DNA of 64,000 nucleotides from Micromussa lordhowensis (lineage: Eukaryota; Cnidaria; Anthozoa; Scleractinia; Lobophylliidae). The notes beneath the pieces are model-generated. The model made no database searches. It had not been told where the DNA came from and worked only from the letters and a program-made list of their open reading frames with translations. Each line of letters starts with the position of its first letter. Within the stretch, counting starts at the first letter, position 1. The stretch spans positions 25,276,734-25,340,733 of the forward strand of contig OZ026599.1 of assembly GCA_964020085.1 (NCBI GenBank). Reading direction: 5' to 3'. The position numbers and the translations under genes are program-made. Below, in pieces: positions 13,733-27,200 of this stretch.

Positions 13733-13830
13733 TACAGTGGAACCCCATTGATCTGGTCACCAGTGGGAAACAAAATTCTGGCTGTATTAATGGGGTGGCC
13801 ATATTAATGGGGGTTGCAGACCCCACTGTA
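13733..13830. mobile_element. Small TA-flanked MITE
   Basis: A 98-bp element begins TACAGTGGAACCCC and ends GACCCCACTGTA, so its termini are inverted and carry TA. The CAGTGGAACC terminus resembles pogo/Tigger-type DNA transposons from memory. Confidence 0.55.
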
Positions 13831-15094
13831 TGTACCAAACCAGTGAAGTCAAAATAATATTTCTTGCAAAGGCTTTGTGTTGTCACGCAACTGTAGCAAT
13901 AAGGATTGTGTGCCCTCAAATGTCTTTTCACCTCATTTGTTGTTTCTACAGTGTATCTGCTGTCAACGGGCATTTGAAGTTAATTAATTAATAACAAAAT
14001 ATTTCCAGTGACATTACAACTGCCAAATATATTGTTCAGAATTTATTTTTGCGATTCTAAAGAGATAAGTTCATCGCAGCAAATGCATTACTCAATAACT
14101 GTATAATAGCTAAGAGTACGCACTCTAGTATAAAATGTAAGGTACTGGTATACAATGCGTATGTATTATACCATCTGCACAGTTGAGACAAATAATATCG
14201 TGGCCATTAATTAGCATTATTAGTCATCTCTACAAATGATCAAACAACCATGACTTAGAGGAAGTGAATGGGTGTTTTGAATAAAAATATATGAATATAA
14301 ATAGCTTTGTACCTGTTTTCCCTGCCCAAGCACCAGCTAAACAGAATGTTCCTCCCAGTTGATATTCTGTGATGCCATTCATTGTCCTCAGAAGGAACCG
14401 TTACTTGACATATTTCTTTACCCAGGTTGGAGGGGGGGGCGGGGTACTTCCTTTAATATGCTTCTAGGGATATGCTGCTGGATCAGGGGTAGTAGAGTGA
14501 CTAAATTGATCATGAGGCCAAATATTTTTCAACAGTTGCCTCATTTGGAACTTGGAATAACGTTTGGACATTTTGCTGGTTAGCTAATTTAGCAGTTTGT
14601 GAAGGTGAAGGTGAAGGTGAAGAGTAAAGTGTTCTACAATTTAACAAATCTTTCAATTCAGTTGTGGGTGAGCATACCAGGCGCAGTTTGACCCAAGTAC
14701 TTCCCCCCTCCCCCCTGATATTCTTAGCCCCAAAAGACCACAGTGCAATTGTCACTCTTAGCCAAAGGGAAAGAGCTCAGTTAGGGGCTCTTATTCAAGT
14801 TCTTTTTCAAGTGTCAGACCTACTCTAGGAGTTTGCAAGAATGTTGATTCCAATTTTGCGGCATATCTTTTGGGAATTAACAAATGTTTGGGATGTTTTG
14901 ATTGCTCAAATAAAATGTTGTTTGTTTTGAAACTTACAAATTTTAAACCGGCAGAGAGGTATATGCAACCCCAACCTTCCAACCAACCTTCTTACCTCCG
15001 ATCCTCTTACAGGCTTATCGGTCTGTTAACAAAAAATAGTTTTGAAAACTGATGACGAGATACGCGCCACAACAAATCCACGCACGATATTCAG

Positions 15095-15125
15095 ACACGC
15101 GAGAACACGCGAGAATCACGCGAAG
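15095..15125 (+). promoter_or_regulatory. Tandem ACACGCGAGA motif upstream of LRCH
   Basis: Two exact ACACGCGAGA copies (15095-15104, 15105-15114) are followed by a degenerate third copy. They lie about 145-175 bp before the LRCH ATG in the only locally CpG-rich patch. A promoter role is inference from position. Confidence 0.35.
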
Positions 15126-15267
15126 GCCTTAGAGGCTTATGGGAAGCGGATCTGAACCATGCGCAGTAACAGCACGAGGCTGTGGGATTTCCAAGATGTC
15201 AGCCAGTCGGCGAAAGAGATGTCGACTTAAAGTGCCAATATTTCCCTGATAGCATGTAAACCCGACC

Positions 15268-18200
15268 ATGTCGGGAAATATGCCGTTAGAGAGATGCTTC
15301 AAAGAAGCAGAGGAAACGGGAAGGCTCAATTTGAGCTTAAAGAACCTCCGGGATTTCCCAGATCCTACTGAGGACTGTGAGCTAATTGATGTCATTGAAA
15401 TAGGTAAGCAAAGCTTTGATATAAGCTGGAAATATCGGACTCCTGTTGCTCAAAAACACTAGTTAGCATAGTGTTTGACTGCTTGCAATATTGCTGATGG
15501 TGGTTTATCTTGCAGACCTATCGAGAAACAAACTCTCTGAATTCCCGGCAGAGTTATGCGACTTTGTTATGATCGAGAAAGTGGATTTATACCACAACTC
15601 CATACGGGGAGTTCCAGAATCGCAGATGAGTGAACTGAAATTTCTTCGAGTGTTAAACTTGAGGTAGGTATCTTCAACAGTAGCAGGTAATCATTTCTTT
15701 TCATTTTTTTCCAACTGAAATTCGAATAAGCTTTGTACTTTGATCGATAGCTGCTGTCACGGTTTGATAGGTTGTCTTGTCCAATCTCTGCAGAACTCTG
15801 CATGTAGTTCCTGATTTTAGTTGGTTTGACTATTTCGCCTTGTTAAGTTTATATTTCCTTTTCTATTTGTTATGTCTTTTTTGGCAACTTTTGTTTCTTC
15901 GAGGGAACAATTTGTTGTAGAATGTTTGTTTATTTTGGAAATTTTAACTACCGGCATTCAATCGTTATACAGGGATCCAATCAACAAGGTCAACGTGAAA
16001 GTGAAAATATACTTAAATCTTTTCAGTGTCAGACAAGAAAGATAATCTAACTTGTGCATTCGTAGCACAGATATCCTGCTGGGAATCCTTAAAGTATTTC
16101 GTATACATTTGGCAGTGCTTTGTTTTAGTCACTGCAGGGTTTTTGTAATTGCTTTATTTCTGTGAGAGGGAGGGGATGGGTTGGTCATGGTGGTAACAAT
16201 CTTGGTCATTTTCCATTTAAAACCAAAATTCTGGAAATTCCAGTTGGAGTGTAAACGGCACTGGGTTGTTTGGCTCCATGGAAAATTTTGTCAGAGATAT
16301 GGGAGTTCTGAAAAGATAGTTTCATTTTCCTAGTGGGCTGTTGTGAATGGAAATGTTTTTTTCATTTGCCATTTTTTCATCTCTTGTACAATTCTACAAC
16401 TTGGATTTGGCAGTTCAGATTTCCTGAGAAAACTAGATCAGCTTCAAATGGAAGAGTCATTTTGGCAACTTGTCTTTCTTTTGCATAAACAATGATGGTT
16501 TTCAAAACTACTGCTTCCAGTTCTATGGTTATATGATTTTTTCAGCAAGAGATTGAAATGACAGTCAATTTGGTAAACAGTAAACAATGATTGGGATGTA
16601 TTAGTCAGACAAGCCCAAGGAAATTTTTCCCACTTGCATAACTGCATGATTAATTTGTGAATTACAATACTTTGATCTCTACCTGTACCTCTGTTATTTT
16701 AATTTTCTTCTATTTATCCCCAAAATCTTGACTTGTCTGTCAGGCAAGTAAAAGAACAGAATCTGCTAAACTGACTGCCTGCAAATTCTCTAGCCTCGAT
16801 CTATCTGTCACAACTTTGTTTTCATGCTTGGTCAAAAGAAAAAAAAAGTAATTTAGAATGCAGCATAAGAGAATTTGTCTATGGATACCCTTTTAAAATA
16901 ACCACCAGACGCTGTCAGACTGTTCTACTCAGAATGGTAGGGTAAGATAAGTGAGAAAAAGGGTTTGTAGATACTCAATACTTGCATGCACTCTAAAAAA
17001 AAATAGGTGTGATTTTCCACTGGCTGAGCGAAACAAAATGAGTGGAAAACGTTTTTCTTCTGCACCACTGGGACCTGGATATAGGTCATGTGACCTTAGG
17101 TGGGCAGTTGTTTTCGTTGCACCCTCCATTACTGAACTTGTCCCACCCACCCACCCACCCACTACAAGATTCTATGTTGGTTCTGTTATATTTCAATTCT
17201 TATCAATCTGTATCTAAAAACCTTGCCATTTGTGTAATTTCAAAATTTTCAGTACCTTTTGTTACATTTGCAGTAGGGTAAAGTCTGCATACAAGCCAAG
17301 TGGCTCATCAGGCCGGAGCTTATCCCGGTTTCAGTAGCATGAAGCGACTAGGAATATTTCTACTCCCCCCTGGATGGGATGTCTTGCCTAAGAACACAAC
17401 GCAATGTCCCCGGCCAGGGCTCGAACCCGGAGCGCTCGCTCCGGAGTCGAGCGCACTAACCATGAGGCCACCACGCCTCCCTAACATTTGCAGTAGCAGT
17501 CAGGTTTTGGTGATCAGTCTGGGATACTGTATCCCTTGGTGGTGCCCGAGGATGCAAATTAATTCCGTAAAATTTTATAAACCAGGCTAGAAATCGCTTT
17601 GAAAATTGATATTTCATATCTGATTCTCAAGTAGCATAATATGGAACATACTTCTGGCGTTTATTAGTTTTGAAATAATTTTGATCTTGTCACTGAAGAA
17701 CCCTTGCTTTCTAAAATATTTATGATATCTTAAAACTTGACATACCTGTTGTTTGCTTGCAGACGGAACCAGATCACCACTTTTCCCTCAGAACTCTGCT
17801 CTTTGCCTTTGCAAGTCTTAAACCTGAGTAACAACAAGCTCAGCTCCCTACCAGTAGAAATTGGACATTTAACTTTATTACAAGATTTGGTGAGTATAGT
17901 TATCAGGTATCTTTCAATTTGAATCCAAAGAAGTAAACTAGGAAATGTAGTTGTATGTTTAAATTTAATTATTTTAAGCTATGTATTTTTGGCCAAATCT
18001 AAAAAATTTAACCAGAAGCTAGTTTACATGTTCACATTTTCTGCATACAGCCATCTAAATTATGTACTTGACAATTTATGTGTAGTTGAATATGGACATT
18101 TGACAGTCAAAAAAGAAAATTGAATGAAGGTTTAACATTTTTAGTTACAGTTTCTTTATTTTTATTGTTATTTTTTGCAGGATTTGAGTTCAAATGAATT

Positions 18201-21200
18201 AATCCACTTACCCAGCAGCATGGGAGAAATGATTTCTTTAAAAGATTTAAACATTCGTAGAAATCGTTTAGAAGTTTTACCAGATGGTAAGTGCTGTGGA
18301 ATGCAGAGCTCTATTGTGTTATATAGAGTGAAATATCGTGAAATATCGTGGATATTTTTCAAGCTTGAACAAGGGAATTTAAAAAGTCAGAGAACTTCAC
18401 CCGTAGTTCAAAGTATTGAATTTTTGGGTAGCAGGGGATTACTGTGTTAAGAGTAATTTCTTGGGGAATCAGGGAAAACATCCATTTCCCCCTTCTTCCC
18501 TTCCTCCGATCTCCTAAAGTGTTCAAAGAAAGTCTTTTTTGTTCAAATTTGTGAAAAGTGAATTAATTTCATTTTCAGTAGGTCTCAGTCAGCTTTTGTA
18601 GATAGAACAGTGATCTCTCCTTAGCAATGTCACTTTTTCCTGATTGACTGAATGTTGTGATTCTGGTTTCATTCAGTTTAGAGTAACTGTTACCCAGGGA
18701 AGTCTCCTTTTTTCATTCCCTCTGCTAATAGCTGTTCTTGCAATAAGCCTGCAGTGAAATATTCTCTACAGTATTTTTAAAAGTTTGTAATAGTTGATAA
18801 TAAAAATAAACGGTAAAAAACTACGACGTTTCGAAGTCTCCATGACTTCATTATCAAGTAGAATGTTAAAACTGATGTAAAATTGTAGCTCAGAAATTAT
18901 ATACAAATAAAATGTGATAAAATTCATAGAATAATGAGCGTTCATTTTTGTTGGTGTTTAACGTGTCAGTTCGTGCAGTATATGTTTAAATAAATACTTT
19001 TGCACGTATTGAGTCAGACTGCGTGTTTAACTTTGGTTTTCGTTCGCGAATGAATAACATTTCGTGAATTAGGCAGTCCATTTTCCCGCAACATTTCTTG
19101 AGAACAGAGAACATTTCCTCTAGGCTAGTGGACGCTACGCCGTGGGCTTCTTTCAGATGCTTGCCAATGACAGAGGCTTTATGTTCTTCTATGCGTTGAT
19201 GAAGATGACGTGTGGTATAACCGATATAATCCGCATTGCACGAATCACATTTGAAAATGTAAACAACGCATTGGTGGTTAATCAACGCGGGCTTCTCTTC
19301 TTGTATCTTGAGCTTTTCCTCGATCTTACAACTCGTGAAAACTGGTTGTAGGTCAGTTCCGATTTTCCGGCCAAGATCTTTCAGCTGATGTCTTACTGTG
19401 TCGGCCGATTTTGGTCTTTAAATGCCAAAGTTATTCTGACCGGTTTTGGTGTAGTCGTGTCAGTTTCAGTTTCATTTTTTTATTACTGGCGACTTGAACC
19501 CACATTACCAGAGGACAAAAAAGAATTAGCCGCCGCGACTCTTCACTCGATTGCCCTAAATTATATTGAAAAGAGAGGCCCAAGACCACCCAAAGCACTG
19601 CAACAAGCCATAAATCAGCTTAGACGAAGGAAAGACATCGTCATTACAAAACCCGACAAAGGATCTGGTGTAGTAGTAATGGACAAGACAGAGTACATCC
19701 GTCTACTAAATGATGCTTCCATCAAAGACACAACGAAGTTCACCCCTATTAACACAGAAAGACCGAAAACACGCGGCCGGCCTCCTAAACACTACCATCC
19801 CTTACTACAAAAAGGAAAACAGCTCGAGTTCGTCGTCAGAAAAATCCTGCCAAAGCCGATTGCTGACACAGTTTGTCGTAAAGGTTCCTGTCTTGCTCAC
19901 CTTTATGGTCTTCCAAAGACTCACAAACAGCAACTATCAATGCGGCCGATACTATCATCGACTGGGACCTACAACTTCGCCCTAGCCAAGTGGCTTGAAG
20001 AGAAACTTAAGCCCCTTTCTCTAAATCAACACACTATTTGCGACATCTTCTCCTTTGCCGAAGAGATAAGAGAAACATCATTCAACCCCAATGACATTCT
20101 TGTGTCCTATGACGTCTGTGCTTTATTTACCAACGTGCCACTCAACGAGACTATTGAGATCGTCGCTGAGAAAGCCTTTAAAAACAACTGGTTTAATGAA
20201 ACGCATGATCTCAACCTCACAAAGACAGGCCTTACCGAACTTTTAAGAATAGCAACCAAAGATCAGCTATTTCAGTTCGATGGTCAACTTTATGAGCAGG
20301 TGGACGGTGTGGCCATGGGCTCGCCCCTGGGACCCCTTATGGCAAACGTTTTCCTGTGCTCCATTGAAGAAAAACTGGATCGCAACAACAAGTTACCAAG
20401 TTTCTATAAAAGGTATGTCGACGACACATTAGCCACGATGCCGAATATTCAAGCCGCAACAGCCTTCCTTGCAACACTGAACGAATGCCATCCTGCTATA
20501 CAGTTCACAATGGAAATTGCTGAAAACAACAAGCTTCCATTCCTCGGTATGATGATCGAGAAAAGCGGTTGCTACCTGACAACAAGGGTGTATCGTAAAC
20601 CAACTGATACAGGACTGCTGTTACATTACCAGAGCCATGTCGATCAGCGGTACAAAAGATCTCTGCTGAATACAATGCTGAACCAAGCTTACCACCTGTC
20701 ATCAACGGAAGAATCTTTTACGAAGGAATGCCAACATCTCAAACAGATGTTTACCAAGCTTAAGTACCCAGTGAAACTCGTCAACACAGCTATCGCCAGA
20801 TACACGAGTTTTACGATCCAAAGCCGTCATAAAATTCCAACTGGTCAGAATAACTTTGCCATTTAAAGACCAAAAATCGGCCGACACAGTAAGACATCAG
20901 CTGAAAGATCTTGGCCGGAAAATCGGAACTGACCTACAACCAGTTTTCACGAGTCGTAAGATCGAGGAAAAGCTCAAGATACAAGAAGAGAAGCCCGCGT
21001 TGATTAACCACCAATGCGTTGTTTACATTTTCAAATGTGATTCGTGCGATGCGGATTATATCGGTTATACCACACATCATCTTCATCAACGCATAGAAGA
21101 ACATAAAGCCTCTGTCATTGGCAAGCATCTGAAAGAAGCCCACGGGCGTAGCGTCCACTAGCCTAGAGGAAATGTTCTCTGTTCTCAAGAAATTTTGCGG

Positions 21201-24200
21201 GAAAATGGACTTCCTAATTCACAAAATGTTATTCATTCGCGAACGAAAACCAAAGTTAAACACGCAGTCTGACTCAATACGTGCAAAAGTATTTATTTAA
21301 ACATAATTTATACTGCATGAACTGACATGTTAAACACCAACAACAATGAACGCTCATTATTCTATGAATTTTATCACATTTTATTTGTATATAATTTCTG
21401 AGCTACAATTTTTCATCAGTTTTAACATTCTACTTGATAATGAAGTCATGGAGACTTCGAAACGTCGTAGTTTTTTTACCGTTAATTTTTATTATCAAAT
21501 GTTTTTCAAAACGTTCTCTGATTTGTAATAGTTATGGCCATATAGCCAGACACAAATTAAATTAATTAATAAACTTGATTAATTTGTGTCTGTTCCATTT
21601 CTTGCAGAACTTAGTAAATTAAAATTGGTTAGGTTAGATTTTTCTTACAATAAAGTGTCAGTGATTCCTCCTGCTTATCGTCTGATTACAAGTTTGTCAG
21701 TATTGGAACTGGCACACAACCCTTTGACATCCCCGCCTGCTCAGGTATGTAATGAATTAAAGGTCATCTGAACCCTCTCTTTAAATATCATTTTTTAAAG
21801 TAGTAATTACCAATTATTAGTTTTGTTCTTCTAGCAACATGATTGGCTTAAAAAACTCATGCCTCTTATTCATCCAGTCAGAAGTAACAGCAAAACCTAT
21901 CATGGCTTGCTCCCACTTGTTACTTACCAATTAGACTGCTCAGCCAATCTCAAACCATAGTAAAACCAAAACCAAAGCAATTGCCTGATTACTTTCAACA
22001 CTCAATTGAAAACTGCTCTATAGAGTAAGTCATCACCATGCTACACAATTGGCTTAAAAAACTGGCAGCACTTTCTCATTCAATCAGGAGTAAAACCAAA
22101 ACAAATCATGACTCACTCTCTTGTGTTTTCCCGCGACCTATAATTACTTGGAGTTTTGATTGGTTCACTGTAATTGAGTGTGTCCTTTGTGATTGGCTAG
22201 ATTGATTACTTTGGTTTTGGTTTTATGACTCAGTTGAAAACCAATCTATGTATGACACTCAGTCGAAAACCACTTAATAATAATAATAACAGTGTATCAC
22301 CTTCTATTACAAATTAATTTACACAGCACTACACACGAGATACAAGGATGGGCTTAAGGGTGCAGTTAACCATGCGTGGCATACATGTACTATACATTGA
22401 TCGTGGTGGTACACGTGGACTCTTATTATTTGCAATGTTGTGTCAAAAATGGAAAGGAAAATCTGCAACTCTTTCTATATTTTGTGGACTCAAGTATTCT
22501 GTAGTAAAACTGGAGAACTCTTTTACGTAAAATACATTGCTAAGATAAATCTGTAATGGGCTTATTTCTATTGTTTTGGGTTTGCAGGTGTGTACAAAAG
22601 GAAAATTGCATATTTTCAAGTACCTTAGTGGCACAGCTCATGAACAGGAAAAGGTACTGTGACAGTGATACATTTGTAACATGTGCATTCATCTGCACAG
22701 ATATTTTCTCTCCTGCTGGTAACAACTCCTCCTGTGACACAAGACAAAAAAGGTCACATCTTAACAACACATCTTAACAACAATCTTTATTCAAAACATT
22801 ATTACAAATTATAACTTAGGCTGGCCCGCGGATAGCTAAAGCTAATCTAGGCGGGCCAGTCAAATAAGATCTAATTACAAACAACCATATACGTATTTAC
22901 AAATTGTGAAACAGAAAAAAACTGTAAAATAACTTTACATAAGATAAAATAGAAAGGTGAGATAAGGTGATGTTAGTAGACCATAAATACACAAAAAAAG
23001 AAAACTTACAAAACTGTTTATACAAGTACATTAACATATTTAGATAAATACAAGGTACTAAAACTAGAGGTAAGATGATTAGTATATATGAATATATTAG
23101 GCACTACAATTTAAGAATTTGAATTAGGGTGTCATCACACACAAAGGGACATGTTGCGGAGACGTGAAACCCCTTCATGTGTACACATAGGACGCATGCT
23201 GCAGGGACAGTACCCAAGCGTTACAATACTGCTCAAAAGTAAGTTACCCCCCTCTCCTGCAAGATGAGTCTTGTCTCACGAGAGCTTTAAGAAACTGTAA
23301 GTACGGCTGCTTGAACTTCTCGCAAGATTTTTAATAGCCTATTGCAAACAATGCAGCAACAAGAAAGCAAAACTGTGCGATCTGATGAAGCCTCGGTTGC
23401 AAGCGTCGGCACCCAAACACTGTTGTTTACCACATTCATAAAAGATGTAACTCTTGAAATTTTCAAATCTACCGGTATGTGGTTTGTTCATCGCTTCCAC
23501 GGTATCTAAACCTGTACGCTGAAATTGCTTCTTTTGCTGATCAATCATAGATAAATGAAGTCATTAACTTCGCTTCAGTAGGTCCTTTTAATTTGGAAAG
23601 GTCTCTATACATGAAAGAAAGAATCAATGAAAAGAGTTTACAGTGTCATGTTTAAAAGCAAACACAGACCGTTCTTGGCATTCAAGTGGTTCACAATTTT
23701 CAAAGCTGTGGACCAAATTTTTTGTTTTTTCAATTGATGATCGACAGTAGTATTGACGATGATAGTATTGGGTCTTGCAAAACAAGTTTCCATTCAAATC
23801 TGTTGTTGGTATTTATGTAAAGTCAACATTTTCCAATGAAAAAATAAAGCGACTGCCGAAGATGAGACGAAAGAAGATGAGACTTTCGTGATGCAAGACG
23901 AGAGGCGGTAACTGACTTTTGAGCAGCACTGTGATCATGAAGCCCATATTATTCCCTATCTATGTTGTAGCGGGGAAACTGTCATTTTGTCCCTGCTCAT
24001 GATGTACAAGTTCAAACTGGTTTAATTTCATACTTGTTGCAGGGACAAATTTCATCCAGGCTACAACAGAACTTTTTTGCAGAACATGCATGTCACACAA
24101 GGAACACTGTTGCTGCTACATATCCCTGCTTCATGTTTCTTCCAGCACTAAAATTAATCACATATGTTATTCTTTTTCGTACAGAGGAGAACATTTGACA

Positions 24201-27200
24201 GAGAAGTTAGAAGATATCCTCTTTCAAGGTCATCAAGGTTTGAACCAATTTAATTCAGAATTGCATGTAAAATTATCAATATTTTCTATGGAGCATGAAA
24301 TCATTGAGAGTTTGCTGACAATTCATTGCAAGCTTAATGCGAAATAGAACATTTCACAGTAAATGAGCCTCTTAGAAGCAACCAATGGTTATGTGTAGAA
24401 GTTTTGTTTAATACTATTTCAAACATCTTCTAGTCGGGTGTTTAGTGTCCACTGTAACCACCAACACTGTCAAGGATACTATTGGCATATAACTCCACTC
24501 AGTAGCAGGACCACAAAACACATCTCGAAGACATGATTTTAGGAGAGAGAAACAGTAAAGCCTTTGTTAGAGATTTTGCTGTGTATTTTCTCTTTTCATT
24601 TTGACGCTTTGACAGGGCTTTTCAAAACTAGGCACTAAAATGTCTAATACGATGCTTATCTATCACATGTTAACTGTTGTTGCAGTGACGATGCTCCTGA
24701 CAATCATCTGATGATTGACAGAGTTCGAAGAGCACACTCATTGGAGTTTTCAAGGAATGCTTCTCCAAGAGAGGTGAGCTAAGTTGCAGGAGCTAAGGGG
24801 TGTGCAGACGTCGTAATATTAGGCCCTCCCACACACACAACACAATTACATGTCGGTTGGAAGATCCAGTCATCGTGTTACAAGGACTTCTGATCCAGGT
24901 GCAAAGAGTTTGAGTTGTGGTCATTGTCCAATCCCTTCTGTGAATGTGAATGTGAATACTTTTTTACCCTCGAATTGTAGAGTAGCTATATCGTAGCTAA
25001 TATCTCCGAGCATTTCCCACCCCAACCCTCAGTGTAACAACAAAGGTCAGACCACAACACCGGGAACATCATGCCCTACCAGGGGTCGAAATGTTCCAGA
25101 CTGTTTACCTGTGTCTAGTGACAGGCAGAATGTACTTTTACCTGTCTCCACCAACATCCAACTTGAACAATATTATTTTAATATTATTTTATTTTCACTT
25201 TTTGAAACTCAACTGGGGTTGTACAATCATTAATAATAAACTGATAGAAAGCAATGACTTAACGGGTCAGAAAATGATCCATATTGCGAACTCGCGCTTG
25301 ATCGGCAAAGAAACGCGGGAGAAGACACACTTGCCGTCTGTGTCATTCGCACTATAAAGATTGCATCATCTTGCTTTTATTGAGTAAAGTCTGGTAAATA
25401 CTGTGCGAGAGCTGCATGACTGAGAACGACTTCGGGTGGAAAAACGGATGAAAATATTATTCAAATCAATAAATTCTGTATTACTAAGGTTTTCTTGCCT
25501 GTCGCCAGTGACAGGCATCAATATTTTTTACCTGTCACTTTCTGAAATTACCTGAAATCGACAGGTAGACAGGCAACATTTCGACCCCTGCCTACTCTTT
25601 TCGATAAGCGTGTGGGTTCTTTTACGTCCCCTACGGTTTATAGTCCTTAACCGAGATAAGGACTTCTTGGACATGACATGATTCCCTTAGCAGAGTCTTC
25701 CCATAGGTATCCGCACATTTCTTGCCGCGGTGACCTGAGAAAATTGTAGGGTGTAACTTGTGATTGGCACAGCTATGATCCACAGGGAATAAGAATGTTC
25801 TTAGCAGCTTCAGGCTACACAAACCACTACTATTGTTATTTGATTGACTCACTGGGTTTGGAAAGATGCTTTGTCTAATAGTGGACATGTTTATCATTTA
25901 TTTGTTGTGTTCTTGGGCAAGATGCTTTGCTCTCACAGTGCCTCTCTCCACCCAGGTGTGTAAATGGGGACTGGCAAAGTTAATGCTGGGAGTAACCCTG
26001 TGATGAACTACAATCTTGGACAAAATAAATGGAACATCTGGACCACCACTCCCCCCATTTCAATGATGCTAAAATGGTGCATTTTTGCTCCTTCCCGTCT
26101 TCATCATTGCTTTGGGGGGGAAGGGGGCTAATTGTTCTTTTTTATTCTGTCCAAGATTGTAGCATCCCATCCAGGGGGAGAAGAGATACTCCTATATGGA
26201 AACTGGGATATGTTCTGACTTGATGGGCCACTTGGCTTGTATGCAGACTGTTGTCAGTTATGGTTATTCTAATGTTAATGATGTATTTGAATCTGATTTT
26301 AGGGGTTGTGAATTGTGGCATGATAACCATGGTTGTATTATCAAAATTTAAGCTTGGAAATGCAATTGCCTTACATGACAATTATTGTGAATGATAATCA
26401 ATCAAGAGAAAAGTCTGGTTTGTTATTGAAACCTCTCTTCTATTGTCCTAGGCTTATGAGAAAGATGTTTATCGACCAAGCTCTTTACGAGAAAGAGAGA
26501 GAAATAGACCTCCACTGACTAATGTGTTTGAAACAGAAGAGAAGAGACGTGAGATTCAGAAAGAGATTGAAAGAGCCCAGCAACTTCTTGCAGATGCCCA
26601 TGAGGTGGAAGTGGGAGAAATACCATCTAGACCAGATGAGGAATTTACTGAAGGAGAAGAACTTGAAAAGGTTTGTTTTGATCATTTCTTTGGTGGTACT
26701 ATAGCGATAGAAATGACTCCTTCAAGTCTGTTATTCCCTGCCATTGACCCTATGCAAAAATGGCTACCTTATTATTATTCTTTTGTTCGTATTTAACATA
26801 GCCTCACTAACCTCGTTTTTGAGACAAAAATTGTAAAGAATTTGTTATCCCAAATGAGGTTAGTGAGGCTATTTTGAATATGAACAAAAGAATAATTTAA
26901 AGATAGCCAATTTTGCATAGGGTCTATTGTTTTAGGCATTTTATGACATTCATTTCCAATAAATATTCACAATCCATTGTATGTGATATTGATTACATGT
27001 GCAATTCTTGTGGATGTAAAACTACTAGAATTCCAAAGTTTTCGTCCTGGAGTCAGTTGTCATCCTCCACCACGTGATTTGTTAGGGCATTGGGTTGTCA
27101 CGTATGAGATGCAGTCTTTCAACAAGAACTATTTTCAGGTTACGCATGTGTTTCTTAAATACCTGCATATGAACTCTTGCATCATCAGTCATTTAGATGC

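Larger units (their letters stand above)
12413..15267. other. Intergenic region between TRAF and LRCH
   Basis: This region includes the TRAF 3' UTR, whose end could not be fixed. One small MITE lies at 13733-13830, and there is a short GGTGAA tandem repeat near 14600. The rest shows nothing recognisable until the LRCH promoter region. Confidence 0.5.
18784..21533 (+). mobile_element. Penelope-like retroelement with inverted terminal duplication
   Basis: The insertion is bounded by a perfect 12-bp direct repeat TTTGTAATAGTT (18784-18795 and 21522-21533), taken as the target-site duplication. Its two ends, about 18794-19445 and 20840-21498, are inverted copies of about 650 bp each, near-identical by eye. 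Between them is reverse-transcriptase coding sequence on the plus strand; each inverted arm encodes a GIY-YIG endonuclease. RT plus C-terminal GIY-YIG defines endonuclease-bearing Penelope-like elements, and an inverted terminal segment at the 5' side is a known outcome of their integration. The element lies in an LRCH intron between two LRR exons, in the sense direction. Confidence 0.92.

Noticed and set aside
19388..19445. Apparent N-terminus of the 492-residue reverse-transcriptase frame
   Set aside because: These codons are the antisense of the endonuclease in the inverted arm, joined by chance in frame to the truncated RT; they are not a true protein start.
22769..23140. Possible antisense LINE 3' end (ACAACAATCTTTATTC...), similar in style to 55565-55680
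   Set aside because: Only the AC-rich start and general composition suggest it; no coding remnant is visible, so it was not listed as a feature.
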